The notes beneath the pieces were generated by a model. That model searched no databases. It was not told the origin of the DNA and worked only from the letters and a program-made list of their open reading frames with translations. From positions 310,001 to 374,000 of the forward strand of contig NZ_JANQBQ010000001.1 of assembly GCF_024723825.1 (NCBI RefSeq): 64,000 bases of DNA. Direction: 5' to 3'. Each line of letters starts with the position of its first letter. Position 1 is the first letter of the stretch. Below are positions 62,647 through 64,000 of the stretch, in pieces. This DNA comes from Romboutsia lituseburensis. GTDB taxonomy: Bacteria; Bacillota; Clostridia; Peptostreptococcales; Peptostreptococcaceae. Made by a program: the position numbers and the translations under genes.

Positions 62647-63950
62647 AGAGTAAAATTTTTTGGATTATATTTTTAATTGTAACAACAATCATTGATTGGT
62701 TTGTATTAAAAATAATTTTAGATGAAATATTAGAAAAAAGGAAAAGTAATTTATTTATTAATATAGGAACATTAATTATGGTACTAATCACTATCATTTT
62801 TATATATTTAAATATGAAACCTATAGAAAAGTTACTTATAGGAATGTTTCTAGGTCTTATTTTATATAATTATAGTTATGACGATAATGTAATTAAAATT
62901 TCATTAATATGCTTTATGTTTTGGATGACTATGGTAGGATTAGAAGCTCTTAGCATTAGTATTGTAGTATTTTTTAATTCCTTGAATACAACAGTTGATG
63001 TATTAGGAAATAATATTTTTAAACTGGAGGTAACCATACTATCTAAAGTATTGCTTATATGTGTAATTCCTACGATTAAAGGGTACAGGCTTCATCTTGA
63101 GATAAAATCTAAAGAATTTATATATATAATGATACCTATAGTAACCAATATTATCAGTATAGTATTGATTCTATCGTTTAAAATGAGCTTAATAAATGAT
63201 AGCTCAATACAAAATTTAATAATGCTTTTAGTATCTATTTTGCTTTTAATATCGAGTATAACTTTAATAATAATTGTTGGCAAAATAATAAAAAGCAATT
63301 CACTTAAACTAGAAAATGAGATAATGAAAGAAAAAATAGAATCACAATATAGACATTATTTACATATTCAAAAATCTCAAATGAAGGTTAGAAAATTATA
63401 TCATGATTTAAATAACCATTTATTATGTATAGAGAATATGAAAGATAACAGTGGTGATTCAAAAAAATATATTGAAAATTTAAAAGCTGAATTAAAAGAT
63501 AGTTGTTGTATAAAAAATAGTGGAAATATGATACTAGATATAATAATAAAAGAAAAGATCAATATTTGTAATAAAAATAATATTAATTTTGTTTATGATA
63601 TAAACTTTTCAAAATGCAGCTTTATAGAAATGATTGATGTTTGTAGTATATTTTCTAATTTATTGGATAATGCTATAGAGGCATCAAAGAAAGTCGAAGC
63701 TATAGAAAAGAGAAATATAAGAATAATAGGTAATATAGTAAATTCATTTTTTGTTATAAAATGTGAAAATTATAAGTTAAATAAAATAATTAAGAAAAAG
63801 AATAAGTTAATATCGGAGAAAAAGGATAAATTTTTACATGGCATCGGAGTTGAAAGTATAAAAAATTCAGTTCAAAAATACAATGGAAATTTAGTAATTG
63901 ATACATTAGAGAATAATTTTACTGTACATATTTATATACCGTTAAGGTAA
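62640..63950 (+). CDS. AgrC-like GHKL sensor histidine kinase
   Basis: A 436-residue kinase with six to seven membrane segments in residues 5-215, a coiled linker, then a SPOB-type phosphoacceptor helix (RKLYHDLNNHLLCIENM) and an ATPase domain with N box SNLLDNAIEAS and G box GIGVESIKNSVQKYNG. Such kinases sense secreted peptides. No agrB or agrD is present between 58000 and 64000; they may lie beyond the right edge, or the signal may be of another kind. Complete gene, ending 50 nt before the window end. Confidence 0.9.
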   Translation: MLESKIFWIIFLIVTTIIDWFVLKIILDEILEKRKSNLFINIGTLIMVLITIIFIYLNMKPIEKLLIGMFLGLILYNYSYDDNVIKISLICFMFWMTMVGLEALSISIVVFFNSLNTTVDVLGNNIFKLEVTILSKVLLICVIPTIKGYRLHLEIKSKEFIYIMIPIVTNIISIVLILSFKMSLINDSSIQNLIMLLVSILLLISSITLIIIVGKIIKSNSLKLENEIMKEKIESQYRHYLHIQKSQMKVRKLYHDLNNHLLCIENMKDNSGDSKKYIENLKAELKDSCCIKNSGNMILDIIIKEKINICNKNNINFVYDINFSKCSFIEMIDVCSIFSNLLDNAIEASKKVEAIEKRNIRIIGNIVNSFFVIKCENYKLNKIIKKKNKLISEKKDKFLHGIGVESIKNSVQKYNGNLVIDTLENNFTVHIYIPLR

Positions 63951-64000
63951 TTTTGCTATTGAGGTCTAAAAAACAACCACTTAGGGCATAGATATTGAAA

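Overview
The window is AT-rich (roughly 70% A+T by eye), with short intergenic gaps, AGGAGG-type ribosome binding sites, and TTG or GTG starts. It carries an Rnf complex, an ethanolamine microcompartment operon controlled by an ANTAR two-component system, a SpoIVB-type protease and an agr-like two-component system. Together these point to a strictly anaerobic, probably spore-forming Clostridia member of the Peptostreptococcaceae (Clostridioides, Paraclostridium, Terrisporobacter, Romboutsia group). The species cannot be fixed from the sequence alone.

Layout. (1) 1-13486: most of an ethanolamine utilisation (eut) operon: the end of eutV, eutW, an ANTAR-type antitermination leader, then eutA, B, C, L, a eutK-like shell gene, eutE, eutM, eutT, pduL/eutD, a microcompartment-associated gene, eutN, a PduT-like shell gene, eutH and eutQ. 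Ammonia lyase, aldehyde dehydrogenase, phosphotransacylase, shell and transporter are all present. eutG, eutS and eutP are not in the window. (2) 13590-14490: a Cys/His/Asn-rich gene and a broken continuation. (3) 14507-18941: two tandem OPT oligopeptide transporters and a PqqD/RRE-like small protein. (4) 19127-23100: a decay zone with a lacI-type repressor and a fructokinase remnant (former sucrose/fructose locus), an intact nitroreductase/MarR pair with palindromic operators, and remnants of an amidohydrolase and of deoD. (5) 23178-27501: single genes (MATE exporter, HPr with a cre-like site in its promoter, a nitrilase-family hydrolase, hypotheticals). (6) 27825-34662: an exopolysaccharide operon (4-TM protein with a degenerate GGDEF domain, DUF2334-like protein, BcsA-like synthase without PilZ, BcsB-like protein, glycoside hydrolase). 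(7) 34888-38177: small secreted protein, methyltransferase, SpoIVB-like S55 protease, unknown protein. (8) 38237-42049: FMN riboswitch with two successive terminators, then ribD-ribE-ribBA-ribH. (9) 42141-45498: two near-identical alanine/glycine:cation symporters. (10) 45676-49587: palindromic repeat, tRNA-Ser and tRNA-Phe, DUF4438 protein, DEAD-box helicase, lactate/malate dehydrogenase. (11) 50142-55650: RseC-like gene and rnfCDGEAB. (12) 55951-64000: flippase-like membrane protein, Cof-type HAD phosphatase, two tiny ORFs, a decayed IS3-family element sitting in the loop of a terminator, an MFS transporter and a LytTR/AgrC-type two-component pair.

How the genes fit together. Ethanolamine enters through EutH, is split by EutBC inside a shell, and acetaldehyde becomes acetyl-CoA (EutE) and acetyl phosphate (PduL). 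EutT and EutA supply and repair the cobalamin cofactor, and EutVW switch the operon on at the level of transcription termination. Rnf couples ferredoxin oxidation to NAD reduction and ion pumping. The most unusual items are the exopolysaccharide operon whose only visible candidate c-di-GMP sensor is a GGDEF domain that has lost GGDEF but kept RxxD, the OPT/PqqD pair, the IS element inside a terminator loop, and the two-copy palindromic element.
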